From an uncultured Opitutaceae bacterium (GTDB taxonomy: Bacteria > Verrucomicrobiota > Verrucomicrobiia > Opitutales > Opitutaceae): DNA of 64,000 bases. Below the pieces are notes generated by a model, which saw only the letters and a list, made by a program, of their open reading frames with translations, was not told where the DNA came from and made no database searches. Both the position numbers and the translations under genes were made by a program. The number at the start of each line of letters is the position of its first letter. Position 1 is the first letter of the stretch. The DNA lies in the NCBI GenBank assembly GCA_903862935.1, contig CAIOZY010000041.1:1-64000 (forward strand). Direction: 5' to 3'. Positions 1-8,462 of this stretch are shown in pieces.

Positions 1-90
1 GAAGTAGAGCGTCCGGTGGGGAAGAAAATCGACCCTCGGAAGTAGATCTTTCTTCGGGAAGTTCCTGGAAGAAAATCAACCGAAGGAGAT
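1..90. repeat. Imperfect short repeats at the left edge
   Basis: GGAAGAAAATCRACC occurs at 20-34 and 67-81 with one difference, 47 bp apart. GAAGKAGA-like words stand at 1, 39 and 82, so the stretch looks like about two units of a degenerate repeat that may continue outside the window. A plus-strand frame open from base 1 stops at TAG 43-45 and could be the tail of a gene lying mostly outside. No function can be assigned. Confidence 0.35.
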
Positions 91-123
91 GCCGGAATTC
101 AAACCGCCAAGAATAGCGGACTA

Positions 124-783
124 TCAAATCACCGCTGGCACTGCCGGAACCCCCCGGATAATGAGGTAGGCGACGCGGCTGCCGGAGGGGAGGAGGACCC
201 CGTTTCCGGCCAGGTTGAACGCGCACGCGGCCGATCCGGCGGACTGGCCGGTGGCCCCCGGGTTGCTGACCCCGTCGGAGACCGAGCACTCGACACGGCT
301 CGCCGCGGCGTAGCTGAGCGTGGGTGCCGCCGTTCCGGTGAACATCTGAGTGGAGGGGACCCACGCGAAGCCGTTTGCCAACCCGGTTGCCGCCGCGGTC
401 TGGGAGCCCAGGCGCAGGCTGATCGGGCGCTCCAGAACGCCCTCGGCAAGGAGCACGTTGTCGAGGGTAGCCGCTGCGGCGATCGCGGCCGCGCTCGGGC
501 TGCCGGATCCGGAGTATTCGGCGGTCAGGGCCGAGGAGGTTCCCTCGGTGACCGGCAGGGTTCCCGGGGAACCGGGCCGGCTCAGGTACTGCGTGAGGGC
601 CGACTTGACGACGCTTGCGGTCCCTTGAGCGTTGCGCACGCGGCCGCCCTGCAGAACCCGAGCGATCGCAGGGACGCCGATTGCGATGATGGCCGCGATC
701 ACGGCCAGGACGGCGAGGATCTCGATCAGGGTGAAGGCCCGCCGCAGGTCGCGGCTCGAATAGGAGGGGTGGGTGGAGTTCAT
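124..783 (-). CDS. Type II secretion/type IV pilin-like pseudopilin
   Basis: This 219-residue protein begins with a short charged leader followed by RRAFTLIEIL and about 20 hydrophobic residues, the N-terminal methylation and assembly helix of type IV pilins and type II secretion pseudopilins. A prepilin peptidase would cut before the Phe and methylate it; the conserved Glu at +5 is present. The residue before the cut is Ala instead of the usual Gly. The remainder is a small, Ala/Ser/Gly-rich globular domain of unknown fold. It lies 32 bp downstream of the GspE-type ATPase and probably shares its operon. The ATG at 783 was chosen because it gives a leader of normal length; the frame stays open far upstream over the ATPase, which is a shadow. 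No strong ribosome site is visible. Confidence 0.85.
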   Translation of the reverse strand: MNSTHPSYSSRDLRRAFTLIEILAVLAVIAAIIAIGVPAIARVLQGGRVRNAQGTASVVKSALTQYLSRPGSPGTLPVTEGTSSALTAEYSGSGSPSAAAIAAAATLDNVLLAEGVLERPISLRLGSQTAAATGLANGFAWVPSTQMFTGTAAPTLSYAAASRVECSVSDGVSNPGATGQSAGSAACAFNLAGNGVLLPSGSRVAYLIIRGVPAVPAVI

Positions 784-815
784 GGGGTTCGTGGGGGAGG
801 ATGATAGCAAGGCGC

Positions 816-2462
816 CTAGACGGCCTCCTCGAGGGCGCCGTAGACTTCCTCGATGGTCGTCAGGCCCAGGGCGGCCTTGAGCACGCCGTCCTCGAACAGC
901 GTGCGGCGTCCCCGCGGCCGGAGGTGTTCGAGAAATGCCCTCGGGGGCGCCCGTTCGGCGACCAGCCTCTCGAGGCCCGCCAGCGGGTAGACCTCGACAA
1001 TGGCCGTGCGGCCGGCGTAGCCACGGCCGCCGCAGGCCGGACAGGAGGGTTTGGGGCACACTGTCAGGAAGCCCCTCCGATCGCGGGGGATCGCCTCGCC
1101 GTCGAGCAGCCCGGCAAAGCGGCGCAGGAGCAAGTCGCTTTGCGGGTGGGTCCGCCGGCACTCGGGGCAGGGGCGGCGGACGAGCCGCTGGGCGATCACG
1201 CCCCGCAGGGCCGAGGCGAGCATCACCGGGTCGAGCCCGATGTCGGCCAGCCGCGCCACGGCCCCCAGGGCGTCGTTTGTATGCAGGGTGCTCAGGCACA
1301 GGCGTCCCGTGAGGGCCGCCCGCAGCGTGATCTCGGCGGTCTGGCGGTCGCGCGTCTCCCCGACGAGGATCACGTCGGGGTCGTGCCGCAGCACGTGGCG
1401 GAGCAGCTCGCTGAAAGTGCGTCCGGCCCTTTCGTCGACCCCCACCTGCATCAGGAACCGCGGATGGCGGATCTCCACGGGCTCCTCAAGGGTCACGATC
1501 TTCAGCTCGTTGATCCGCTCCGGCGGAAGGTTGTGGAGCATCGAGTGCAACAGCGTTGTCTTCCCGGCCCCGGTGGGCCCCGTCACGTACACTAGGCCGT
1601 TCGGGGATCCGAGGAGCTCGCGCAGCCGCTCTTGGTCGCAGGGGAACAGCCCCATCTCCGCGAATGTCCGCAGCCCCGCCTGGTCTTCGATCAACCGCAC
1701 GACGAGCGACTCGCCGTTGACCGCGGGGATGCACGAGAAGCGCAGGTGGTGGCGCTTGCCTCCCACCTCGACGACGCCCTGACCGTCCTGAGGGCGGCGC
1801 CGCTCCGAGATGTCCATGCCCCCGGCGATCTTCGCGGCCTGGATCAGCGGGTCCCGGGCGGCCTCGTCGATGAAGCGCTGGTGGATCAGGTGGCCGTCGA
1901 TTCGCAGCCGCACGTCCAGGGCGTGGTCCCGGGGCTCGAGGTGGATGTCGCTCGCTCGGGCGGCGATCGCCTCGCGAACCAGCTGGGAGAAGGCTCCTCC
2001 GGCGTCGGCAGGCCCCTCGTCCCTCCAGGCCTCCTCGAGCAGGCCCAGAATCTCCGGCCTCGGGGCGACCCGCAGCCGCACCTCGCGCCCGGGAAGGTCC
2101 TCCCGGGCCTGGCCTTGCCCGTACACCGCAGGGTCCTCGACGGCCAGATCCACCCGCAGGCCCTCCTGCCGGTAGGCCAGGACGCAGCGCTGGCGCGCCC
2201 GCTCCAGGGGGATCAGGCGGGCCGCCGAACGGTCGACCCCCCGGGGCCCGAGTTCCGCCAGGGGCAGGGCGTGGCGGCGGGCGACCAGGCCCGCAAGCTG
2301 GGCAGCGGTCGCGAGACCGAGGGTCTCGAGAGCATTGGAGAAGCCACCCTTCGGATGCCTGCGCCAGAACTGTTTTGCGCTGGCGAGCTGGCCGGGCGCC
2401 AGGGCGCCCAATTCGAGGAGCGCTGCCCCGAGCCAGAAGGGGTCCTGGGTGGCCTCCGCCAT
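816..2462 (-). CDS. gspE: GspE/PilB-type secretion ATPase
   Basis: The 548-residue protein is a cytoplasmic hexameric ATPase that powers pseudopilus or pilus assembly. After an N-terminal MshEN-like region (about 1-140) the core shows a Walker A GPTGAGKTT near 295-303, an Asp box TLEEPVE near 324, a Walker B ILVGETRD near 365 and a His box LSTLHTNDA near 390. A Cys cluster of CPEC and CPACGG type follows, the zinc-binding element of GspE/PilB. The length is typical. It starts 4 nt after the secretin stop and is followed by a pseudopilin, so the three genes form an operon. No GspF-type platform protein is visible here; it may lie beyond the left edge. GspE and PilB cannot be separated on sequence alone. 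Confidence 0.93.
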   Translation of the reverse strand: MAEATQDPFWLGAALLELGALAPGQLASAKQFWRRHPKGGFSNALETLGLATAAQLAGLVARRHALPLAELGPRGVDRSAARLIPLERARQRCVLAYRQEGLRVDLAVEDPAVYGQGQAREDLPGREVRLRVAPRPEILGLLEEAWRDEGPADAGGAFSQLVREAIAARASDIHLEPRDHALDVRLRIDGHLIHQRFIDEAARDPLIQAAKIAGGMDISERRRPQDGQGVVEVGGKRHHLRFSCIPAVNGESLVVRLIEDQAGLRTFAEMGLFPCDQERLRELLGSPNGLVYVTGPTGAGKTTLLHSMLHNLPPERINELKIVTLEEPVEIRHPRFLMQVGVDERAGRTFSELLRHVLRHDPDVILVGETRDRQTAEITLRAALTGRLCLSTLHTNDALGAVARLADIGLDPVMLASALRGVIAQRLVRRPCPECRRTHPQSDLLLRRFAGLLDGEAIPRDRRGFLTVCPKPSCPACGGRGYAGRTAIVEVYPLAGLERLVAERAPPRAFLEHLRPRGRRTLFEDGVLKAALGLTTIEEVYGALEEAV

Positions 2463-2466
2463 CGCC

Positions 2467-3879
2467 TCAGTGCACGACCTCGGCCGTGAGGAAGATCACC
2501 AGCTCGCTGCGGCTGCGCGCGGCACCCGAGGTGGCGAAGGCCCGGCCGACCCCGGGCAGGCTCCCGAGGAGTGGAAGCCTGCGGGACCGGGTGCGCGCCT
2601 CTTCGAAGATGAGCCCACCTAGCATCACCGACTCGTTGGGGTGCAGCCGGGCGAGCGTGGACAGCGACTTGATATCCATCCGCGGGGCGGTCTGCAGGCC
2701 GTCCGGGGAGGTGTCGATCCCCACCAGCTGGGTGACGGCCGGGAGGATGTCGACCGTCACGGTCCCGTCCCCGTTAACCTCGGGCGTCACGTACAGGACG
2801 GTCCCGATCGTGATCGCGTTCTGGGCGTAGGTGCTCTGGGTCGTCGCGAATGGCGTGGCCGCCCCGGCCTGGTTGATCGTCGTCGAGTTCGCGAGCGAGA
2901 AGAAGGTCTGCTCGGTGCCGACCTTCACGAAGGCGGTCTGGTTGCTCAGGCTCACGACCGACGGGTTAGACACGGCCCGGACACTTCCCTGCTCCTCAAG
3001 GGCGCGGATCGCCGCCGACACCTTCGCGGTGGCGATCGTTCCCGAGATGGTGGCCGGGGCGAGGGCCTGCCCGCCCAAGGCCGAGAAGGCGGTCGAGCTC
3101 GACACCCCGCTTAAGAGCACGCCGCCGATCCGGGAGGCGGCGAGCGCCCAGTCGACGCCGAGCTGACGCTGGGATCCGAGCTCCACCTCGAGGACGCGGG
3201 CCGAGATGCGCACCTGCCGAGAGATCCGGCGGTTCACCTGCTCGATAAAGCCCCTGAAGTCGGCCTGCCGGGAGGGCGGAGCGGTGACGACCGCAAGGCC
3301 GGCCAGCCGGTTCACGGCGACCATCTCCCCGGGCTGGGCCATCGCGGTGAGCTCGGCCTGGACGTCGGCCCAGAACGTGTTCTGGTTTTGCTGCTGGATT
3401 GAAATGTTCGTCTGGTCGGTTTGCTGTCCCGCGGTCCCGGTGGCGTTCTGCGCCTGGGCGGCTGCCGCTGCGTAGGGGCCGGAGGACGGGCCGAGGGCGG
3501 GTGCCTGGGCGGAGAGAACGACACTGCTCACCCCCTGCGCCGAGCGGGTCATCTGGGGGTAGTCGATCTCGTAGAAGCGGACCGCGTTCCGGCGGACGAC
3601 GACAAGGCGGCCGTCCCGCTCCCAGTACGAGCCGAGCGAGCGGGCGAGGGCGTCCAAGAGCTCCGCCACGGTCCCGCCGCGGACCTCGAGGGTCACCTCG
3701 CCCCGAACCGCGGGGTCGACGACGACTGGGAAGCCGTACGAGCGGCTGACCGCAAGGAAAACTGCCTCGGCGGGAACCTTCGCGGCCCGAAACGCGGAGA
3801 CGGGGGCATCGAGGGAGGTGGGGCCGGCCAAGTGGTAGCCCGGCAGGAGGGCAGCAGCGATGATAAGCGCGAAGGTCAT
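2467..3879 (-). CDS. Secretin (GspD/MshL/PilQ-like outer-membrane channel)
   Basis: The predicted 470-residue protein starts with a signal peptide (about residues 1-18), then a short STN-like domain (about 30-95), a Gln/Ala-rich linker (about 135-165), an N-domain ending in ISARVLEVELGSQ and a C-terminal secretin core with VMLGGLIFEE and LPLLGSLPGVGRAF, a hallmark of the family. Secretins form the multimeric outer-membrane pore for type II secretion or type IV pili. At 470 residues it is shorter than GspD and closer in size to MshL-like secretins. The frame is open to 4284, but the ATG at 3879 directly precedes the signal peptide; an ATG at 3921 is an alternative. It leads the operon with the ATPase and pseudopilin. 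Confidence 0.87.
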   Translation of the reverse strand: MTFALIIAAALLPGYHLAGPTSLDAPVSAFRAAKVPAEAVFLAVSRSYGFPVVVDPAVRGEVTLEVRGGTVAELLDALARSLGSYWERDGRLVVVRRNAVRFYEIDYPQMTRSAQGVSSVVLSAQAPALGPSSGPYAAAAAQAQNATGTAGQQTDQTNISIQQQNQNTFWADVQAELTAMAQPGEMVAVNRLAGLAVVTAPPSRQADFRGFIEQVNRRISRQVRISARVLEVELGSQRQLGVDWALAASRIGGVLLSGVSSSTAFSALGGQALAPATISGTIATAKVSAAIRALEEQGSVRAVSNPSVVSLSNQTAFVKVGTEQTFFSLANSTTINQAGAATPFATTQSTYAQNAITIGTVLYVTPEVNGDGTVTVDILPAVTQLVGIDTSPDGLQTAPRMDIKSLSTLARLHPNESVMLGGLIFEEARTRSRRLPLLGSLPGVGRAFATSGAARSRSELVIFLTAEVVH

Positions 3880-3995
3880 CTGCTGCCGGGCCTTTCTGCA
3901 GTGTCCATGGTGCCCTAACATAGCAAGGGGCGCGGGAGGACCCGCGCCTCCGCCGAAGAGCTTGTTTCGCCGCGCCGATCTGCGAGGATCGGGCG

Positions 3996-4391
3996 ATGAA
4001 CCACCGCATCCCCCTCCTCGCCGCTGGCCTGGTCGGCGCCGCGGGAATCGCCGCGGGGGCCTTCGGGGCCCACGCCCTGCGCCCCTCGCTGATCGCCCTT
4101 GGAACCTACGATGCCTGGCAGACGGCGGTTCACTACCACCTGCTCCATGCCGTGGCCCTGGCGGCGGTCGCGGGCTGGATGCGGGGCGAGCGCGGGCCTG
4201 CGGCGCTGCGCCGGGCGGCCTGGGCGGTGTGGAGCTGGATTGTCGGGGTGGCGCTCTTTTCGGGCTCGCTCTACCTGATCGCAACCGGAGGCCCGCGCTG
4301 GCTCGGGCCCGTGACGCCGGTCGGCGGGATCGCGCTCATCCTCGGCTGGCTGTGGATTGCCGCGGCAGCCTGGGCTGGCGAGGACGCATGA
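3996..4391 (+). CDS. DUF423 family small membrane protein
   Basis: The 131-residue protein has four predicted membrane helices and the family landmarks: an N-terminal Gly/Ala-rich helix with GAFGAHAL, then YHLLHAVAL in the second helix. DUF423 (YgdD-like) proteins are widespread inner-membrane proteins of unknown function. It is divergent from the secretin gene and overlaps the CCA-adding enzyme gene by an ATGA junction, so the two are probably co-translated. The length matches the family. Confidence 0.9.
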   Translation: MNHRIPLLAAGLVGAAGIAAGAFGAHALRPSLIALGTYDAWQTAVHYHLLHAVALAAVAGWMRGERGPAALRRAAWAVWSWIVGVALFSGSLYLIATGGPRWLGPVTPVGGIALILGWLWIAAAAWAGEDA

Positions 4392-5800
4392 GCGGGGACT
4401 TTCCGGTTCCCTCGGACCTGCGCGCGATGCTCGAGGCGGTGCGCCGCGTGGGACGCCCCCGGCTGGTCGGGGGAGGGGTGCGCGACTGGCTCCTGGGCCT
4501 TAAGCCGAAGGACCTCGACGTAGAGGTCGCCGGCGCCGACTTCGAGACCCTGCGCCGGGCGCTCTCTCCGTTCGGCGCGACCGATGTCGTCGGCAGGAGC
4601 TTCGGGGTCGTCAAGGTGCGAAGCCGCGACAGCGGGGCCGAATACGACTTCGGCCTGTCCCGGCGGGAGTCGAAGACCGGTGCGGGACACCGCGGGTTTG
4701 CCGTCGCTCCGGACCCGACCCTGACCGATGCCGAGGCCGCGGCGCGCCGCGACTTCACGGTGAACGCGATCGCCTACGACCCGTTCTCCCAGACTCTCGT
4801 CGACCCGCACGGGGGCGTGAGGGACCTCGAGGCCCGGGTCCTGCGCCACACAAGCCCGGCCTTCGTCGAGGACCCGCTGCGCGTCCTTAGGGCCTTCCAA
4901 CTGGCGGCCAGGTTCGACTTTTCGCTGGCCCCGGAGACGGCTGCCCTCTGCCGCGGGATTGCGGGCTCGTTTCGGGAGCTGCCCGTGGAACGGGTCTGGG
5001 GCGAATGGGACAAGTGGGCGGCAAAGTCGGTGCGGCCGTCCCGCGGGCTGGCGGTCCTCGAGGAGACCGGATGGCTCGTCCACTTTCCGGAAGTTGCGGC
5101 CCTCCGCGGGACCCCGCAGGAGCCGGAGTGGCACCCCGAGGGCGACGTTCTCACCCACACCCAGCACTGCCTGGACGCCCTGGCGGGCCTGGAGGCCTGG
5201 CGCTCGGCGGAGCCGGCCCGCCGGAGGCTCCTCACCCTGGCCGTCCTCGCCCATGACTTTGGCAAGCCCCCGACCACGGCCCGGGCCGAGCGCCGCGGAG
5301 TGATGCGCTGGATAAGCCCGGGGCACGAGGCCGCCGGCGGCCCCCTGGCCGAGAGTTTTCTCAGGCGGATCGGCGCGCCCCTGGACGTGATCCCTCCGGT
5401 GTGCGCCATGGTGGTCCACCACTTGGTGCACCACCACGGAGCCCAGGGCGGCTATAGCGACAGCCAGGTGCGCCGGCTCGCCCGCAAGCTCACCCCTGCC
5501 ACGATCGAGGATCTGGCGCTGGTGATGACCGCCGATGCGATGGGCCGGCCCCCGGCACCCTTCGCCGACATCCTGGTCATGATCGGGGAGCTTCGGACCA
5601 AGGCGCGGGAACTCGAGCTTGCCCTGGCTGCCCCGAAGCCCCTGGTGCTCGGCCGGCACCTTGTCGCCCTGGGCCGCAAGCCTGGGAAGGACTTTAAGCC
5701 GATTCTGGACGATGCCTTCGAGGCCCAGCTCGACGGGGCCTTCACCGACGAGGCCGGGGGGGTGGCCTGGCTCGAGAGGCGCCTGCGCGGCGAGGCCTAG
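4388..5800 (+). CDS. cca: CCA tRNA nucleotidyltransferase with HD domain
   Basis: The enzyme adds or repairs the 3' CCA of tRNAs. The 470-residue protein has the class II nucleotidyltransferase signature GGGVRDWLLG near 28-37 followed by DLDVEV near 42-47, whose Asp residues bind the catalytic metals. RRDFTVNAIAYDP follows, and then an RNA-binding head with FVEDPLRVLRA. A C-terminal HD phosphohydrolase domain is marked by the THTQH and LAHDFGKP motifs, as in bacterial enzymes that also have phosphatase activity. The frame is open well upstream, but the ATG at 4388 overlaps the DUF423 stop and gives a standard N-terminus. Poly(A) polymerase is a less likely alternative. Confidence 0.93.
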   Translation: MSGDFPVPSDLRAMLEAVRRVGRPRLVGGGVRDWLLGLKPKDLDVEVAGADFETLRRALSPFGATDVVGRSFGVVKVRSRDSGAEYDFGLSRRESKTGAGHRGFAVAPDPTLTDAEAAARRDFTVNAIAYDPFSQTLVDPHGGVRDLEARVLRHTSPAFVEDPLRVLRAFQLAARFDFSLAPETAALCRGIAGSFRELPVERVWGEWDKWAAKSVRPSRGLAVLEETGWLVHFPEVAALRGTPQEPEWHPEGDVLTHTQHCLDALAGLEAWRSAEPARRRLLTLAVLAHDFGKPPTTARAERRGVMRWISPGHEAAGGPLAESFLRRIGAPLDVIPPVCAMVVHHLVHHHGAQGGYSDSQVRRLARKLTPATIEDLALVMTADAMGRPPAPFADILVMIGELRTKARELELALAAPKPLVLGRHLVALGRKPGKDFKPILDDAFEAQLDGAFTDEAGGVAWLERRLRGEA

Positions 5801-5801
5801 C

Positions 5802-7796
5802 ATGATCCGGGCCTTCCAGTGGGACCTTGCCCGCCAGGTCGAGAGGCTCGACTGGCTCATGGCCCAGCTGCCGCGCTACGCCGACTGGGGCTACCAGGAG
5901 CTCTACCTGCACCTCGAGGACGCGGTCGACTACCCGGGCCTGCCCGGGGTCGCGCGGGCGGACGCCTACTCGTACAGGCAGTTCGCGCGGCTGGTCGGGG
6001 CGGCGCAGAAGGCGGGGATTGGGGTGGTGCCGATCGTGAACCTCCTCGGGCACACGCAGTACCTGATCAAGGTCCCCGGGCTGCGGGACCTCAACGAGTG
6101 CCGGGCCCCCGACGGCTCCCCGCTGCCCACCGGACAGATCTGCCCGCTCCACCCCCGGACCCTCGAGGTTGCCGGGAAGCTCATGGGCGACATGGCGCCC
6201 TTCTGCACGGCGGGAAAAATCCACGTTGGCCTGGACGAGTCCTACAACCTCGGCCGGCACCCCCTGAGCCGCGCGGAGATCGCCCGGATCGGGGTCGAGG
6301 GGCACTTTGCGCGCTACGTCGGGCGCCTCCACGGGCTGGCCGGGCAGTTCGGCCTGCGCCTGGGGATTTGGGCGGATATGCCCGCCCTCATGCCGGAGAC
6401 GATACCCCTGCTTCCGCCGGGGATCTGCGCGTACGATTGGTATTATTATCCGTTCCGCAGCAGGCCCGCGATTGAGCTGCGAAACTTCGCCCCGTACGAC
6501 TTGGCCCGGGCACTGGGCCAGCGGGGAATCGGCTACTGGGGCTGCCCAATGAATGGGTCGTTCCGGCACGAGCCGCTGCCGATTTTCGGGGAGCGCCTTG
6601 CTAACATCGTCTCCTGGTGGAAGCGGTGCCTTCGCACGCGCGCCGAGGGAATGCTGGTCACCTCGTGGGAGTCGAACCGGCTCGCTGCGGAGATGCCGCT
6701 CGCCGTCGACGCGGCGGCCGCGGGACTCTGGCTCGACGGGCTGGAGGATCCCGGGGCGCTCCTTGAGGCGGGCTGTCGGCGGGCCTTTGGGTCACGAGGG
6801 GGGCGGACGGCCCGGGCCCTGGCCCAGGCCGACAAGACGCCGTTTTCCGGATATGCGCGGTGGCAGGTGAACGAGCGCTGGGACACCCTGGCCTCGGAGG
6901 CCTCCCTGGAGCCGTGGCGGGAGCAGGCGCGGGAAGTGCGGCGGCTGGCCCGCCTGTCCGGTCCATGCCCTGCTGCCCGCTCAAGCCTGCGGTTCCGGGC
7001 GTATTTGGCGGAGCGCGACCGATTCGTGCGGGAGGCGTCTGGCTCGGTCTGGGAGGTGAGGAAGGCGCTCGCCTCGGGGAGCGTGGCCCGGGGCAAGCGG
7101 CTGCTCGGTCGGGCTTTGGCTGACGCGGTCCATTTCTCCGGGCACATCCGCTCCGGCCGAGCCGCTGCCCGCCTGATGTGGGGGCGGACGCGCGACCGGC
7201 GCCGCGCGGGGCCGAACGAGCGGATTCTCGCCCGGGACGCGGCCCGGCTAAAAGCATGGGTGGCGTGGCTTCGCCGGTGCGGGGCGGGAACGGACGGGGT
7301 TTCGGCCCGGGCGGTGTTTCGGGTTTCCCCCGTCGCCGGGGCCTGGCAGGCCCTGGTGGAGATCGTCAACTTCGAGCCCGCGCTCCAGAAGGCGGTGATT
7401 GAGCAGCAGGGGAAAGACGGGCGCTGGAGCGACCTGCACGGGCATTTTCTGATCGAGTTCCAAGCCGGTGCGGCGCGCCGCCGGTCGGACCGGCGTATCA
7501 TCCTTTCGGCTCCGGTGCGGTGGGAGGGACCTCCCTCGGCCCGGCTTCGGATCCGGACCGCCTGCCGCGGCTTTGGCAGATTCAGGGCCCTGAGTTTTGT
7601 GCTCACCGACGGGGTCCGGAGGTACGCCGCGTCCGGATCGGAACAGGCCGCCCTAGGCCGGCCTGCCGGACGGGGATTTCCCTCCTTCGACTGGGCACGG
7701 AACCAGGGAACCTGGGAGCCGCGTCTGGCGCCGGTCCCCGAGGCGGACGATTCCGCGAAACCAGTGGCCAAACTGGCGCGTCTGGTACAGCGTTAG
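5802..7796 (+). CDS. GH20-like beta-N-acetylhexosaminidase family protein
   Basis: The 664-residue protein has a TIM-barrel N-terminal half resembling glycoside hydrolase family 20. HVGLDES near 141-147 matches the family's His-x-Gly-x-Asp-Glu catalytic motif, with the Asp-Glu pair at about 145-146. IVNLLGHTQ near 78-86 and GIWADMP further on also fit. There is no N-terminal signal peptide, so it is probably cytoplasmic, as for HexD-like enzymes. The last 350 residues are Arg-rich and not recognised. It starts one base after the cca stop and its own stop abuts the ABC ATPase start. The substrate is inferred to be an N-acetylhexosamine glycoside, perhaps a wall or glycoprotein fragment. The family is fairly sure; the activity is not. 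Confidence 0.75.
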   Translation: MIRAFQWDLARQVERLDWLMAQLPRYADWGYQELYLHLEDAVDYPGLPGVARADAYSYRQFARLVGAAQKAGIGVVPIVNLLGHTQYLIKVPGLRDLNECRAPDGSPLPTGQICPLHPRTLEVAGKLMGDMAPFCTAGKIHVGLDESYNLGRHPLSRAEIARIGVEGHFARYVGRLHGLAGQFGLRLGIWADMPALMPETIPLLPPGICAYDWYYYPFRSRPAIELRNFAPYDLARALGQRGIGYWGCPMNGSFRHEPLPIFGERLANIVSWWKRCLRTRAEGMLVTSWESNRLAAEMPLAVDAAAAGLWLDGLEDPGALLEAGCRRAFGSRGGRTARALAQADKTPFSGYARWQVNERWDTLASEASLEPWREQAREVRRLARLSGPCPAARSSLRFRAYLAERDRFVREASGSVWEVRKALASGSVARGKRLLGRALADAVHFSGHIRSGRAAARLMWGRTRDRRRAGPNERILARDAARLKAWVAWLRRCGAGTDGVSARAVFRVSPVAGAWQALVEIVNFEPALQKAVIEQQGKDGRWSDLHGHFLIEFQAGAARRRSDRRIILSAPVRWEGPPSARLRIRTACRGFGRFRALSFVLTDGVRRYAASGSEQAALGRPAGRGFPSFDWARNQGTWEPRLAPVPEADDSAKPVAKLARLVQR

Positions 7797-8462
7797 ATGA
7801 TGCTCGCGATCAACGGCCTGCTCAAGTCCTTCCGCTCCCCCGACGGGGAGGCGGTGGAGATTGTGCGGGTGGAAGAGTTCCGGCTCGGGGCGGGCGAGCA
7901 GCTCGCCCTGCACGGGGAGAGCGGCTCGGGGAAGACCACCTTCCTGAACCTGATTGCGGGAATCCTCGCGGCCGACTCGGGCCGGATAGAGGTCGGGGGG
8001 GTTGATTTAACGGCCCTCTCGGAACCGGGGCGCGACCGGCTGCGAGCCCGCAAGCTCGGCTACATCTTTCAGTCGTTCAACCTGCTCCAGGGCTACACGG
8101 TCCTTGAGAACGTGGTGCTGGGCATGTCCTTCGGGCCGGGGATCGACCGGCACCGGGCCCGCTCACTTCTGGGGCGCGTGGGCCTTGCCGAGCGGCTCCA
8201 CCATTTTCCGAGGCAGCTTTCGACCGGGCAGCAGCAGCGGGTGGCCGTGGCCCGGGCGCTGGCGAACCACCCCCAGCTGGTCCTCGCCGACGAGCCCACC
8301 GGGAACCTCGACCGGCGCCACGCCCGCGAATCCCTGACGCTGATCCGCGAGGTCTGCAGGGAGAACGGCGCGGCGCTTCTCTTGGTGAGCCACGACGAGG
8401 AGACCCTGGCCCAGTTCGATTCCGTCCGGGAGTTCTCCTCGATCAACCGCGCCGAGCCATGA
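7797..8462 (+). CDS. ABC transporter ATP-binding protein, LolD/MacB type
   Basis: The 221-residue ATPase has Walker A GESGSGKTT at about 40-48, a Q-loop in YIFQSFNLL near 89-97, signature LSTGQQQRVAVARAL from about 141 and Walker B LVLADEPTGNLD from about 161. The form and length are those of LolD/MacB/FtsE ATPases, which drive FtsX-fold permeases that move lipoproteins or other substrates at the periplasmic face without transmembrane transport. It overlaps the permease gene by 4 nt and adjoins the upstream glycosidase. ATG at 7797 or the adjacent ATG at 7800 could start translation. Confidence 0.92.
   Translation: MMLAINGLLKSFRSPDGEAVEIVRVEEFRLGAGEQLALHGESGSGKTTFLNLIAGILAADSGRIEVGGVDLTALSEPGRDRLRARKLGYIFQSFNLLQGYTVLENVVLGMSFGPGIDRHRARSLLGRVGLAERLHHFPRQLSTGQQQRVAVARALANHPQLVLADEPTGNLDRRHARESLTLIREVCRENGAALLLVSHDEETLAQFDSVREFSSINRAEP

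Noticed and set aside
4271-5860. Long open frame antisense to the CCA-adding enzyme gene
   Set aside because: It is rich in Arg, Pro and Gly with no domain, and lies wholly opposite a gene with clear motifs. High-GC sequence produces such frames by chance.
6533-7771. 412-residue minus-strand frame opposite the glycosidase gene
   Set aside because: Ser/Arg/Pro/Ala-rich composition, no recognisable motif and full overlap with a better-supported gene.
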